From: Woeseia sp.
GTDB lineage: Bacteria > Pseudomonadota > Gammaproteobacteria > Steroidobacterales > Woeseiaceae
Reading direction: 5' to 3'
Assembly (NCBI GenBank): GCA_021773015.1
Contig: JAJFKW010000001.1
Span: 2,401,305-2,465,304 of the forward strand
DNA: 64,000 bases
The notes beneath the pieces were generated by a model. That model saw only the letters and a program-made list of their open reading frames with translations, did not search any database and was not told the DNA's origin. Of this stretch, positions 38,770 to 47,487 are shown piece by piece; positions within the stretch are counted from its first letter, which is position 1, and the number at the start of each line of letters is the position of its first letter. A program made the position numbers and the translations under genes.

Positions 38770-39408
38770 ATGAATTCGAAATTCAAGATTTGGCTGAAGG
38801 ACGCAGCTCTCGTGCTGTTAGTGCTTGTAAGCTCAGGCGCTGCTGTACTAATGGGGGCAAGCATGGCCGTCGCGGACGACTCCAAGAACTATGAGGCCGA
38901 GTTCACCGCAGATGGTGAACTGATAAGGCCGTCGGGCTGGCGCGAATGGGTATTTGTCGGTAGCCCACTGACACCCAATTCTCTGAATGGTGGTGAGGCG
39001 CCATTTCCGGAGTTTCACACCGTTTACATCGACCCCAAGAGCTGGGACCACTACAAAAAGACCGGCAAGTTTCGCGAGGGCACAATGTTCGCCAAGGAGC
39101 TGACCTTGGTGGGCGCTACCGCAGCGACCAGTGGTGTTGGCTTTTTTAACGGCGACCAGCAGGGATTCGAAATCGCACACAAGGACAGCAAGCGCTATAC
39201 GAAAGGCAGCGGCGGATGGGCCTATTACACGTTCGGCCACAAACCGGAACCCTATGCTGCCACGGCCGGGGCTATGCCAAACGCCGCCTGTGCTGCATGT
39301 CACACAGCAGCAGCAGCAGAAGACATGGTGTTCACGCAATACTACCCAATTCTCGTTGGTGCAAAGGCGGCCGGCGATGCAGCTGCGGGCGTTGGTGGCA
39401 AGGACTGA
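38770..39408 (+). CDS. Cytochrome P460-family protein 2
   Basis: 212-residue exported c-type cytochrome. Signal peptide 1-35 (ending AVA), P460-like body with FHTVYIDPKSWDHYKKTGKF and the heme site Cys174-x-x-Cys177-His178 (CAACH). An Ala/Gly-rich tail ends the protein. First gene of a plus-strand run of heme proteins. A ribosome site GAGGAG lies before the ATG. Confidence 0.88.
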   Translation: MNSKFKIWLKDAALVLLVLVSSGAAVLMGASMAVADDSKNYEAEFTADGELIRPSGWREWVFVGSPLTPNSLNGGEAPFPEFHTVYIDPKSWDHYKKTGKFREGTMFAKELTLVGATAATSGVGFFNGDQQGFEIAHKDSKRYTKGSGGWAYYTFGHKPEPYAATAGAMPNAACAACHTAAAAEDMVFTQYYPILVGAKAAGDAAAGVGGKD

Positions 39409-39519
39409 TCACGGATCAGCCAGCAAACGAACTTGACACTCCCGTCTTCATTTTGGGCGCCGCATACATTGCGGCGCAATTGGGACTGTTCAGCTTGTTT
39501 GGCTGATGGAGGAATCGAA

Positions 39520-40104
39520 ATGTACATGAAAATAAAAACCGCGATTCTGGCGGTCATGATCTGCGCCGCCGCTAATGCCGACGATACTTTGTCATCAACT
39601 TACGACCATTTTGTTGACGAATCCGGCAACATTTCTCTGCCGGACAATTTTCGACGTGACTGGGCGTTTCTCGGTACCTGGTCGATTGCAAAGGACGACG
39701 TTGAAACCAGTAGCGCGGCGAGTGGCCACGGAGCGGCTGGACTACACAATGTATATACGCAGCGGGCAACGATTGACTATTTCCGCAAGACAGGGAAGTT
39801 TCCTGACGGTGCTGTCATTGTTAAGGAATTGCTAAAAGCAGCAACGGCATCGATGACAACTGGCACTGTCAGTCGAGGAACAGAAGTGGAAGGCTGGTTT
39901 GTAATGGTCAAAGATACGAAGGGCCGATTCCAGTCCAACCCGCTTTGGGGTGACGGTTGGGGGTGGTCTTTGTTCAATGCTGGTCAGAGTGACTCAACGG
40001 TAACTACAAACTACAAGACGGAATGCATCGGTTGTCACATCCCAGCACGTAAGGACGACTGGATATACTTAAATGGCTATCCGGTATTGGAGGCGACGCC
40101 GTAA
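39520..40104 (+). CDS. Cytochrome P460-family protein 3
   Basis: 194-residue exported c-type cytochrome, paralogous to the preceding gene (YFRKTGKFPDGAVIVKEL matches its YKKTGKF region). Signal peptide 1-20, heme site Cys169-x-x-Cys172-His173 (CIGCH). ATG at 39520 follows GGAGGA by 6 bases; the frame is open upstream without homology. 13 bases separate it from the di-heme cytochrome, so they are one operon. Confidence 0.88.
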   Translation: MYMKIKTAILAVMICAAANADDTLSSTYDHFVDESGNISLPDNFRRDWAFLGTWSIAKDDVETSSAASGHGAAGLHNVYTQRATIDYFRKTGKFPDGAVIVKELLKAATASMTTGTVSRGTEVEGWFVMVKDTKGRFQSNPLWGDGWGWSLFNAGQSDSTVTTNYKTECIGCHIPARKDDWIYLNGYPVLEATP

Positions 40105-40117
40105 CAAAGGAACGCCC

Positions 40118-40882
40118 ATGACGACGATTCGAAAAGGGCTGCTCATTTGTGCATTCGGCGCGGCCGCAGTCCTTGCATCACAGGGACTGCGGCTTATTCC
40201 AGAGAGCTCGCCAGTCGAGCGCGGTGCTGCAGCTGCCATCTCATACGGTTGTATTGATTGCCATGGAAATCCGGAACCCGGCTTTCCAGATGACGCCAAC
40301 CTGTCATGCACCACTATCGGCACCAATAGCATTCACTCTCGCTACGATGGTCAGTGTTCTGACCTACTCGCTTACTTCGAGGTGGTTCGGTTGAAACGGA
40401 CTTTCAAGATACGAGCCGAGTCCCCAAATCAAAACCGACTACTTCGGGGCGAGCGCCTTGCACGTCAATACAACTGTTTTCAATGCCACGGAGAATTAGG
40501 ACAGGGCGGCTTTCGAAACGCAGGCGCGCTCAAGGGTTACATCCCGGGTTACTTCGGTAAAGATTTTGCGCTGCTTACTCGTGACGCAAGCGCGCAATCC
40601 GTCCGAACCTGGATCCGCCTGGGCATCGATCCAGCGTTATTGGCGAGACCGATCGAAGGAGCAATCGCCGAGTATTTTATCGAGCGGCAAGAGGTCAGCA
40701 TGCCGATATTCGGGACGTTGCCGGATCCAACAATTCAAATATTGGCTGATTACGTCATTTCACTAAATCAGTTCGGTGCGATGGATGCAAAAGCGATACG
40801 TGCCTACAGCCGAGAGACGCAACAGACCAGTCCGCTTGGACCCGTTGCGTTGCTCATCACCACCGAGCTAATTATCGAATGA
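40118..40882 (+). CDS. Di-heme cytochrome c
   Basis: 254-residue exported cytochrome with an N-terminal signal or anchor (8-24) and two heme sites, Cys45-Cys48-His49 (CIDCH) and Cys120-Cys123-His124 (CFQCH). A possible distal ligand is a methionine such as the one in VSMPIFG. It is likely the electron acceptor or relay for the P460 proteins and flavoproteins nearby (inference). AGGA precedes the ATG. Confidence 0.88.
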   Translation: MTTIRKGLLICAFGAAAVLASQGLRLIPESSPVERGAAAAISYGCIDCHGNPEPGFPDDANLSCTTIGTNSIHSRYDGQCSDLLAYFEVVRLKRTFKIRAESPNQNRLLRGERLARQYNCFQCHGELGQGGFRNAGALKGYIPGYFGKDFALLTRDASAQSVRTWIRLGIDPALLARPIEGAIAEYFIERQEVSMPIFGTLPDPTIQILADYVISLNQFGAMDAKAIRAYSRETQQTSPLGPVALLITTELIIE

Positions 40883-41050
40883 CTTTATGCGTCTTTGATT
40901 GCGGGGCCCAAGATGATTCCAAACAGATGAATCCAAACGGTTGAATCCAATTCGCTGCCACAGGCATCTGTATTCGTGAGCGTACATGCCGGCAGCAGCC
41001 GATATGCTTTTTAGGCAACCAATCTTTCCGAAATCCAGCGGAGACCGACC

Positions 41051-42079
41051 ATGCCCATCGCATTCAAGAAAACAACTAAACCCGTGACCCGGGCTAAGAT
41101 CGCATTCCTCTTAGTGCCGGTTGTCATAGCCATGACCGCATGCACTGAGAGCAATGAATTACCGCCCGTTGCGGACACTCGCACCAGCGGTGACGAGCAG
41201 ATATTGAATGCATCGGGTTTAATGTCCGACGGCCAGCCGGTGCCGCCGCACCGAACCAGTACGTTGGAAACAAGCGCAGAACTGGTGTCCGATGGCCTTA
41301 TAGGTGGCATGACGGTGGCGGCGGACGGCAGCATTTTCACGACCGACTTTGGAAGCCATATATACGAAATCTCAATCACTGGGGAAACCACACTCTTCAG
41401 CGGTGAATTCGAGGATCCTTCCGGCAATCTGATGCTGGCCGATGGCGACATCCTGCAGAGTGAATGGACTAACAACCGAATCTATCGGATCGCGCCGGAC
41501 GGGACCCGCAGCTTGTTTTCCGACGCTAACCTGGACGGCCCGGTGGCTATCGTGCGGCGGCCACAGGGTGATTTCATCGTGGCCAATTCCAGAGGCAAGT
41601 TCTTGGCACGTGTACCGGAGAATGGGGGTGATGCCGAAATCGTGTTGCAGGATGAGCGCGTCACCCAGCCAAATGGTCTCACCATCGATCCCGATGGCAA
41701 CATCTACATCGCCGACATCGATCGCGGTAATGTTTTCAGATGGACTCCGGATGGCACGCTAACCAGCGTGGCTGAGCTACCGGGCAGAGGCAATGCACAT
41801 AACGTTTATGCGAACGGCATGCTGTACGTCAACAAGATCTGGGACCATGTCGTTTATATAGTGGATCCGGAAACCGGCGCATATGGCATCGTTTCCGGCA
41901 ACGGGCGACCCGGATACGCGGACGGCATTACCGGAACCGCGACACTTGAGGAACCCAACGCGATTGCGTTGGCGCCGGATGGCAAGTCTATTTACGTAAA
42001 TACCCACCGTGGCCACATGGGACGCGACAAAAACGCGCGTATCGTTATTCGCAAATTGGTCAGAATGGATGCGCAATAG
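41051..42079 (+). CDS. SMP-30/NHL-type propeller lipoprotein
   Basis: 342 residues. The lipobox MTAC gives lipidated Cys31. The mature protein is a six-bladed SMP-30/NHL-like propeller (GGMTVAADGSIFTTDFG, NGLTIDPDGNIYIADI, NAIALAPDGKSIYVNT). Relatives include lactonases and metal-dependent hydrolases, but no catalytic residues can be fixed. It lies between the cytochromes and the first flavoprotein, so probably acts on the same substrate. Confidence 0.8.
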   Translation: MPIAFKKTTKPVTRAKIAFLLVPVVIAMTACTESNELPPVADTRTSGDEQILNASGLMSDGQPVPPHRTSTLETSAELVSDGLIGGMTVAADGSIFTTDFGSHIYEISITGETTLFSGEFEDPSGNLMLADGDILQSEWTNNRIYRIAPDGTRSLFSDANLDGPVAIVRRPQGDFIVANSRGKFLARVPENGGDAEIVLQDERVTQPNGLTIDPDGNIYIADIDRGNVFRWTPDGTLTSVAELPGRGNAHNVYANGMLYVNKIWDHVVYIVDPETGAYGIVSGNGRPGYADGITGTATLEEPNAIALAPDGKSIYVNTHRGHMGRDKNARIVIRKLVRMDAQ

Positions 42080-42220
42080 GGATAGAATGTAAGGATGGAA
42101 TAATGGGTCAGGTTTGTTTATTGTCGTCGATGCGATAAATATATCTGACACCTAGTTTCTCTTTACTCTCCTGACAATCAAACCAGGCGCCTTGTTCTCT
42201 ACAACGTACGAAAAGAACGA

Positions 42221-44056
42221 ATGAGCGAAATTACGAGACGAGACTTTATCAACGGCACACTGGTAGCGGCGGGGACTTCCGTACTGCCGATTGGCGCAAT
42301 CGGCCAGGCTACCATGGCCAGTTTAGATCCTTTGTATTACCCACCAGCGCGTACTGGCCTCAGGGGAAGTCATCCCGGATCGAACGATCACGCGCATAAC
42401 CGCGCGTGGACCGGGCGTTCAGATTGGGGGCGTACCAACATACTGACGGAGACCTATGATCTGGTTGTCGTCGGCGGCGGGCTTAGCGGATTGGCGGCTG
42501 CCTATTTTTATCAGCAGAAGCACGGTACTAGCAAAAAGATCTTGATCCTCGATAATCATGACGATTTCGGTGGTCACGCCAAACGCAATGAACACACGAT
42601 TGATGGCGTTACGCGCATTTCCTATGGCGGTTCGCAGTCCATCGTTGAACCGAAACATGCAGATCAGATCGTCCTCAGTCTATTACAAGACATCGGTGTT
42701 GATCTGAGTCGCTTCGAAACCGCCTATGACACAGGTTTCTTTAAGCGCCATGATTTGGGCGGCGCCACCTACTTCAATGAGGAAGTTTTTGGCGAGGACA
42801 AAGTCGTGCAGCATCCGTATTGCAACTATCCAAACTATGTCGAAGGGCTGCAGGGTGCGAAGCTTTCCAATGAAGAAGCAGCACAACAAGCGCCTTTAAG
42901 TGACAAAGGCAAAAAACAACTGCTGCGAGTTCTGAACGGTGGGCTGCACTCCCTGCAAGTTGCGGAAGCGGAATTGCACAACTACATAGAGACACATTCC
43001 TACTACGATTATTTGCAGAACACACTTGGCGTTGATGACCCGGGTGTGCTGCGAATGGCCAGGCACTCCGGTCTGGACTGGGGAAGCGGCGGAACCGACG
43101 TGATGAGCATAGCGGCGGCAAAAAGCTGTGGTGCACTCGGATTTGCGCCGGTAGCCGTCTACGACGAGGACAATCCTTACATTCATCATTTTCCCGACGG
43201 CAATGCCGGCGTTGCTCGTGCGTTGGTGAAGAAACTGATTCCGAATGTTGCGAAAGGAAGCAACGCTGAAGAATTAGTGTTAGCTAAGTTCGACTATGCA
43301 GAGTTGGACAAATCCAGCAGCGCGGTTCGCTTAAGACTAAACAGCACGGTGGTCAACGTTGAGCATGCCGGTAACCCAAATAGCTCGGGCGATGTTGTCG
43401 TCAACTACATCAAAGACAACAAGTCTTATCAGGTGAGCGCCAAGGGCGTCGTGATGGCCTGCTACAACATGATCGTTCCGCATATCGTTGCGGGTCTTCC
43501 GGAAAAGCAGTCGGCAGCGTTAAAACTTCAGGGCAAAAGTCCGCTGCAATACACGACAGTGGCCTTAAGAAACTGGCGCGCCATGAAAGAGTTGGGCATC
43601 GGCCTGGCGATGTCACCTGGAAACATGCATCAGGCCGTGCTGATGGACTTTCCGGTCAGCATGGGAGGCTATGAATACACAAAAAGCCCAGACGAGCCTT
43701 GTGTCATTCAGATGATCAGCTGTCCGTACGGAAAAATCGGCACACCAAGACCTGAGCAGTTTCGTGATGCGCGTTACAGAATGTTGTCGCTGCAGTTCGA
43801 AGACTACGAACAAGAAATCAGGCGTCATCTGAGCGGCATGTTTCCCAGTGGGCTATTTGAATTCGATAAAGATGTTGCGGGAATTTCCGTTAATCGTTGG
43901 GCGCACGGCTATACAATTGGCGGCCCAGGGGATTCGACGCGAATCGGCCGACAACCGTTTGGCCGTATCACGATTGCCAACTGCGACTCCGCTCCCAGTG
44001 CGGACGCAAAAACGGCGATGATGATGGCACATCGTGCGGTTGACGAGTTGGGATAG
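42221..44056 (+). CDS. Tat-exported spermidine-dehydrogenase-like flavoprotein 1
   Basis: 611 residues. Twin-arginine signal with TRRDFI (Arg6-Arg7). The segment TGLRGSHPGS (45-54) and the FAD Rossmann motif DLVVVGGGLSGLAAAY (80-95) match the SpdH spermidine dehydrogenase group of Pseudomonas, a periplasmic flavoprotein that passes electrons to cytochromes. NHDDFGGHAKRNE is the second dinucleotide-binding strand. The substrate may be a polyamine or another amine; not proven. Upstream lie c-type cytochromes, downstream on the other strand a TetR regulator. Confidence 0.82.
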   Translation: MSEITRRDFINGTLVAAGTSVLPIGAIGQATMASLDPLYYPPARTGLRGSHPGSNDHAHNRAWTGRSDWGRTNILTETYDLVVVGGGLSGLAAAYFYQQKHGTSKKILILDNHDDFGGHAKRNEHTIDGVTRISYGGSQSIVEPKHADQIVLSLLQDIGVDLSRFETAYDTGFFKRHDLGGATYFNEEVFGEDKVVQHPYCNYPNYVEGLQGAKLSNEEAAQQAPLSDKGKKQLLRVLNGGLHSLQVAEAELHNYIETHSYYDYLQNTLGVDDPGVLRMARHSGLDWGSGGTDVMSIAAAKSCGALGFAPVAVYDEDNPYIHHFPDGNAGVARALVKKLIPNVAKGSNAEELVLAKFDYAELDKSSSAVRLRLNSTVVNVEHAGNPNSSGDVVVNYIKDNKSYQVSAKGVVMACYNMIVPHIVAGLPEKQSAALKLQGKSPLQYTTVALRNWRAMKELGIGLAMSPGNMHQAVLMDFPVSMGGYEYTKSPDEPCVIQMISCPYGKIGTPRPEQFRDARYRMLSLQFEDYEQEIRRHLSGMFPSGLFEFDKDVAGISVNRWAHGYTIGGPGDSTRIGRQPFGRITIANCDSAPSADAKTAMMMAHRAVDELG

Positions 44057-44232
44057 CTTGAGGGCTTGTGTGGCAGTCAAACCGGCGGGGCACTCGGTTT
44101 GCGCGAGCTTATAAAGCCGCTAGGCAACGATGATTGAACCGTGATTTGAAGCGAAAAGGCGGGGGGAAGGTTCTCGGAGTTCTTTGCTGAAAGTTAGCAA
44201 CCTCATTTTTCGGGCCCTGACAACTCTGGCGA

Positions 44233-44859
44233 TTAAGAAGTAATCGTTGCGAGAACTTGTCGCTTAAACTGTTGTTCCAGACGCTTCAGATCGACGACAG
44301 GCATGCCTTTCATGCCAAAAATGACGTGTAGTCCTTCCACCTGTGCCATAAGCAGTAGTACACGCTCGTTAACTATCTTATCGGCAAGCTGCGAGTTCAA
44401 TAATCTGCAGTAACCCGTGAGCTGTTCGTGAAATTCCGCGTACATTCGATCGCGCGTTGTGGCAACAAACCGATCATGCGAGGCGACCGCCCAGAACTGA
44501 TAGAAGAACTGCTGAGTCTCAGCTCGCTGACAATCGGCAAACAGATAACTGAGGAAAGCGTCTAGCTGCGCGGCTGGATCATCGGCATGTCGCTTCGAGA
44601 TCTGTTCCCATCTGCCGCTATATTCTTCGAGTACATCATTAATCATGGACTCGAATAGATCTGCTTTGGCTTTAAAATAATAGGTCAGGTTTCCCAGGCT
44701 GATTCCGGCGATGTCCGCAACCCGCCGCAGGCTAAGGCCATTGTAGCCATCATTGAGAAACACGCTCCTTGCTGACCGGAGGATCTTGCGGACCCTGTCC
44801 TTCCCGCGTTTGCGCAGGGCGGTACCGTCTCTGACGCGTGCCTGGCTACCACTGCTCAT
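44233..44859 (-). CDS. TetR-family transcriptional regulator
   Basis: 208 residues. Helix-turn-helix at about 25-70 (ADIAGISLGNLTYYFKAKADL), then a BetI-like ligand domain. The ATG at 44859 follows GAGGAA by 4 bases; the frame is open far upstream without meaning. Divergent from the SnoaL/flavoprotein/TonB-receptor run, with a perfect operator between them. A BetI-type resemblance fits an amine or polyamine ligand (inference). Confidence 0.9.
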   Translation of the reverse strand: MSSGSQARVRDGTALRKRGKDRVRKILRSARSVFLNDGYNGLSLRRVADIAGISLGNLTYYFKAKADLFESMINDVLEEYSGRWEQISKRHADDPAAQLDAFLSYLFADCQRAETQQFFYQFWAVASHDRFVATTRDRMYAEFHEQLTGYCRLLNSQLADKIVNERVLLLMAQVEGLHVIFGMKGMPVVDLKRLEQQFKRQVLATITS

Positions 44860-44875
44860 TGGATTCCTCGCTTGC

Positions 44876-44900
44876 TTTATAGTAACAACTGTACTATAAA
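44876..44900. promoter_or_regulatory. Perfect TetR-type operator
   Basis: Arms TTTATAGTA (44876-44884) and TACTATAAA (44892-44900) form a perfect 9-bp inverted repeat with a 7-base spacer. It is 17 bases before the tetR start and 42 bases before the divergent lipoprotein gene, so it can repress both. The AT-rich arms probably overlap the -10 regions. Confidence 0.75.
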
Positions 44901-44941
44901 TAATAGGACAAGTGTATCTAAAAACGTAACAAGGGAACTGA

Positions 44942-45460
44942 ATGATGGCAAAACTTCGGCGGTTAGCGGCATTATTTGCGGTCGGTCTGTCTCTGCTGAC
45001 CACGCTTGCTGCATGCAATGTTGAGACAACAACATCCAGCGACCCGGCGGTATCACTCGCAATGTCGAAAACCGAAGAGCTCGCGGCGTTCAAGGCAGCA
45101 ATTCGCGCCAAGTACGACATGAAGGAGCAGGCTTTTCGTGACAATGACCCCGAGCCAATTCTCACGCGCTTTTATTCCGAAACCGCCATTTCGACCGATA
45201 ACGAAGGCAAGACCAAAGTTGGACGTGCAGAACTGCGCCCAGTTTATGAAGAGGTGATCGGCGCATTCGTGCGAATCGAGTCATTCAACACTTTCGTAAA
45301 CGGTGATGCCGGTTGGGATTGGGTGAATTTTCACGTCAGTTTCCCAGAAGGCGCCGGAATCGAACCGTTCACATTCAAAATGCTATTTCTTTGGGAGAGT
45401 ATCGACGGCGAATGGTGGTCGCACGGGGAAATGTACGTGCTCGGTGAATTTGAGACGTAA
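44942..45460 (+). CDS. SnoaL/NTF2-like lipoprotein
   Basis: 172 residues. Lipobox LAAC gives lipidated Cys25. The mature part is a single SnoaL/DUF4440-like cone (FYSETAISTDNEGKTKVG, EMYVLGEF). No catalytic residues are assignable; such domains bind small ligands or act as isomerases. AGGGA precedes the ATG. 30 bases before the second flavoprotein, hence the same operon and TetR control. Confidence 0.75.
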   Translation: MMAKLRRLAALFAVGLSLLTTLAACNVETTTSSDPAVSLAMSKTEELAAFKAAIRAKYDMKEQAFRDNDPEPILTRFYSETAISTDNEGKTKVGRAELRPVYEEVIGAFVRIESFNTFVNGDAGWDWVNFHVSFPEGAGIEPFTFKMLFLWESIDGEWWSHGEMYVLGEFET

Positions 45461-45490
45461 CACCAAAGCTAATTTCTTAGGGAGAGTACT

Positions 45491-47449
45491 GTGGCCAAAT
45501 CGGATAAGAACAAGCTGTCACCGATCACACGACGAGATTTTGTTGGCGGTACGCTGATTGGCAGCGGCGCTGCATTATTGTCGGCGAAAGCACCCGGACT
45601 GATATCGAACGCGGAAGCCGCCGATGGCAAGTCTCCACATTTCCCGCAAAAAATGTCGGCTCCTCTCAATACACTTGATGAATCCTGGACTGGTCCGGGC
45701 GGTGTCGGCGATTACGCGAAGGCAAACGGCAACACGCACGATGTTGTCAACGCGGCGCACACGTTTCGTAATCGCGACTTCGATTCACGTATTAGCACTG
45801 CGGCCGATACCGGTGAACACTTCGATCTGGTAGTCGTCGGCGGTGGCTTTGCCGGTATCACAACCGCGTATACATTTCTCAAAGACAAACCGGATGCGCG
45901 TGTGCTGATCTTCGACAACCACGCAATGTTCGGCGGTGAGGCGCGACATAACGAATTCGAAGTTGATGGCCACCACTTGTGGGGTCCGCAGGGCTCCAAC
46001 GGCGCGGTATGGCCTCTCGACGGTGCCAAAAAAATCGAGATGTATTCCCACCTTTGGGACGAACTCGAACTGCCCACGGAGTTCGAATGGCAAGAGGCAA
46101 AGAATACCGATCTGAAAATTCCGAAAGATATTTATACGCCGATGCATCTGGCCTGGGAAGATACCGACCTGGGTTGGTATCACGATGGCCACGACATGGC
46201 CATCAACCCTTGGTCAAACCGTTTCAAGGAGGTGCCGATCGACGAGCAGACCAAGCGCGATCTGATCTGGATGGAGGTTTATAGACAACCACAAGAACGA
46301 GAAGATTGGGCGCAGTGGCTCGATTCGATGACCTACAAGCATTTCTTGAAACAAGAGATGGACATCGACAATGAAAACATCGACAACTACCTGAACCCAT
46401 TCGCCGCCGCGATGGGTTGTGGGCTGGGTACGGATGTTATTTCTGCGTATCAGGCCTTCAACTTTATCCAACCAGGTGTCAATCAGTACGGTCGACAGTG
46501 GGGCATTGGCGACCCGACCGATTACGTCCACCTCGCGAGCTTTCCGGGCGGCAATACCGGAATTCTGCGACACCTCGTGCATCGCATCATTCCAGATGCA
46601 TTCGGAGACGCGAAGACGCTGACGGAAATTATCTCCAACCCCGTCAGCTGGTCTGTACTGGATCGGCGCAATCAGCCGGCGCGCATTCGTTTGAATTCGT
46701 TGGTTGTAAACGTACGGCATGACGGATCGCCGGAGACTGCGAAGATGGTGCACGTTACCTATTTGCATGACAACGCCATGTATCGAGTGACTGCGGATCG
46801 AGTCGTTATGGCTGGTCAACAGCACCTAAACAAGCGTGTCGTCTCCGATCTGCCCGACGACCATCGCGAAGCAATGGACGAATTTATGCATTCGCCAATA
46901 ATGACTATCAACGTAGCACTCAGGAATTGGAAGTTTATGGACAAGTTGGGTGTCGCGTCTGTGCGTTGGTTTGGCGACAACATGGGCGGATGGTTTACGA
47001 CTTTGCGGCGGCAGATGATTTTGGATGGCAAAGAACCGATGCCGCTAGACCCGGCAAAGCCCACGGTGTTAACGATGTACAACTCGTTCGGTATTCCGGG
47101 CATGCCGTTAGAAGATCAAACCGTTGCAGCGCGCATGCGGATGTTTGCACTGAGTTATGCGGACGTTGAACGCGAAGTTCGGAACCAGTTTACGAAAATG
47201 TTTGCTGCCGGCGGCTTCGACGCCGACCGCGATATCGCTGGAATTACACTGAACCGCCAAGGCCACGCATACCTGGTTACGCCGCCCGGATTCTATTTCG
47301 GGAAGGACGGTAAGCCGCCGCCGAGCGAAGTCATTCGACGACCGCACGGTCGCATTGCGTTTGCACATGCGGAATTGCTTGGGTACCAGATGTGGGAGGG
47401 AGCAGCGCATGAGGGGGAACGCGCCGCACGACAGATGCTCGAGATCTAA
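45491..47449 (+). CDS. Tat-exported spermidine-dehydrogenase-like flavoprotein 2
   Basis: 652 residues, paralogue of the flavoprotein at 42221. Twin-arginine signal ITRRDFVGG (Arg14-Arg15) and FAD motif DLVVVGGGFAGITTAY (112-127). It keeps the FGGEARHNEFEVDG second strand but lacks the TGLRGSHPGS segment of the first, so its substrate may differ. GTG start with RBS GGGAGAG. Followed by a TonB receptor; the pair suggests import and periplasmic oxidation of one compound. Confidence 0.82.
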   Translation: MAKSDKNKLSPITRRDFVGGTLIGSGAALLSAKAPGLISNAEAADGKSPHFPQKMSAPLNTLDESWTGPGGVGDYAKANGNTHDVVNAAHTFRNRDFDSRISTAADTGEHFDLVVVGGGFAGITTAYTFLKDKPDARVLIFDNHAMFGGEARHNEFEVDGHHLWGPQGSNGAVWPLDGAKKIEMYSHLWDELELPTEFEWQEAKNTDLKIPKDIYTPMHLAWEDTDLGWYHDGHDMAINPWSNRFKEVPIDEQTKRDLIWMEVYRQPQEREDWAQWLDSMTYKHFLKQEMDIDNENIDNYLNPFAAAMGCGLGTDVISAYQAFNFIQPGVNQYGRQWGIGDPTDYVHLASFPGGNTGILRHLVHRIIPDAFGDAKTLTEIISNPVSWSVLDRRNQPARIRLNSLVVNVRHDGSPETAKMVHVTYLHDNAMYRVTADRVVMAGQQHLNKRVVSDLPDDHREAMDEFMHSPIMTINVALRNWKFMDKLGVASVRWFGDNMGGWFTTLRRQMILDGKEPMPLDPAKPTVLTMYNSFGIPGMPLEDQTVAARMRMFALSYADVEREVRNQFTKMFAAGGFDADRDIAGITLNRQGHAYLVTPPGFYFGKDGKPPPSEVIRRPHGRIAFAHAELLGYQMWEGAAHEGERAARQMLEI

Positions 47450-47487
47450 CGCAGCTCTCGAATGATTGAATTGAAGAGGGAAAAACA

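Noticed and set aside
46214-46825. Minus-strand open frame of about 203 codons
   Set aside because: It is the shadow of flavoprotein 2, which carries a complete FAD motif and Tat signal.
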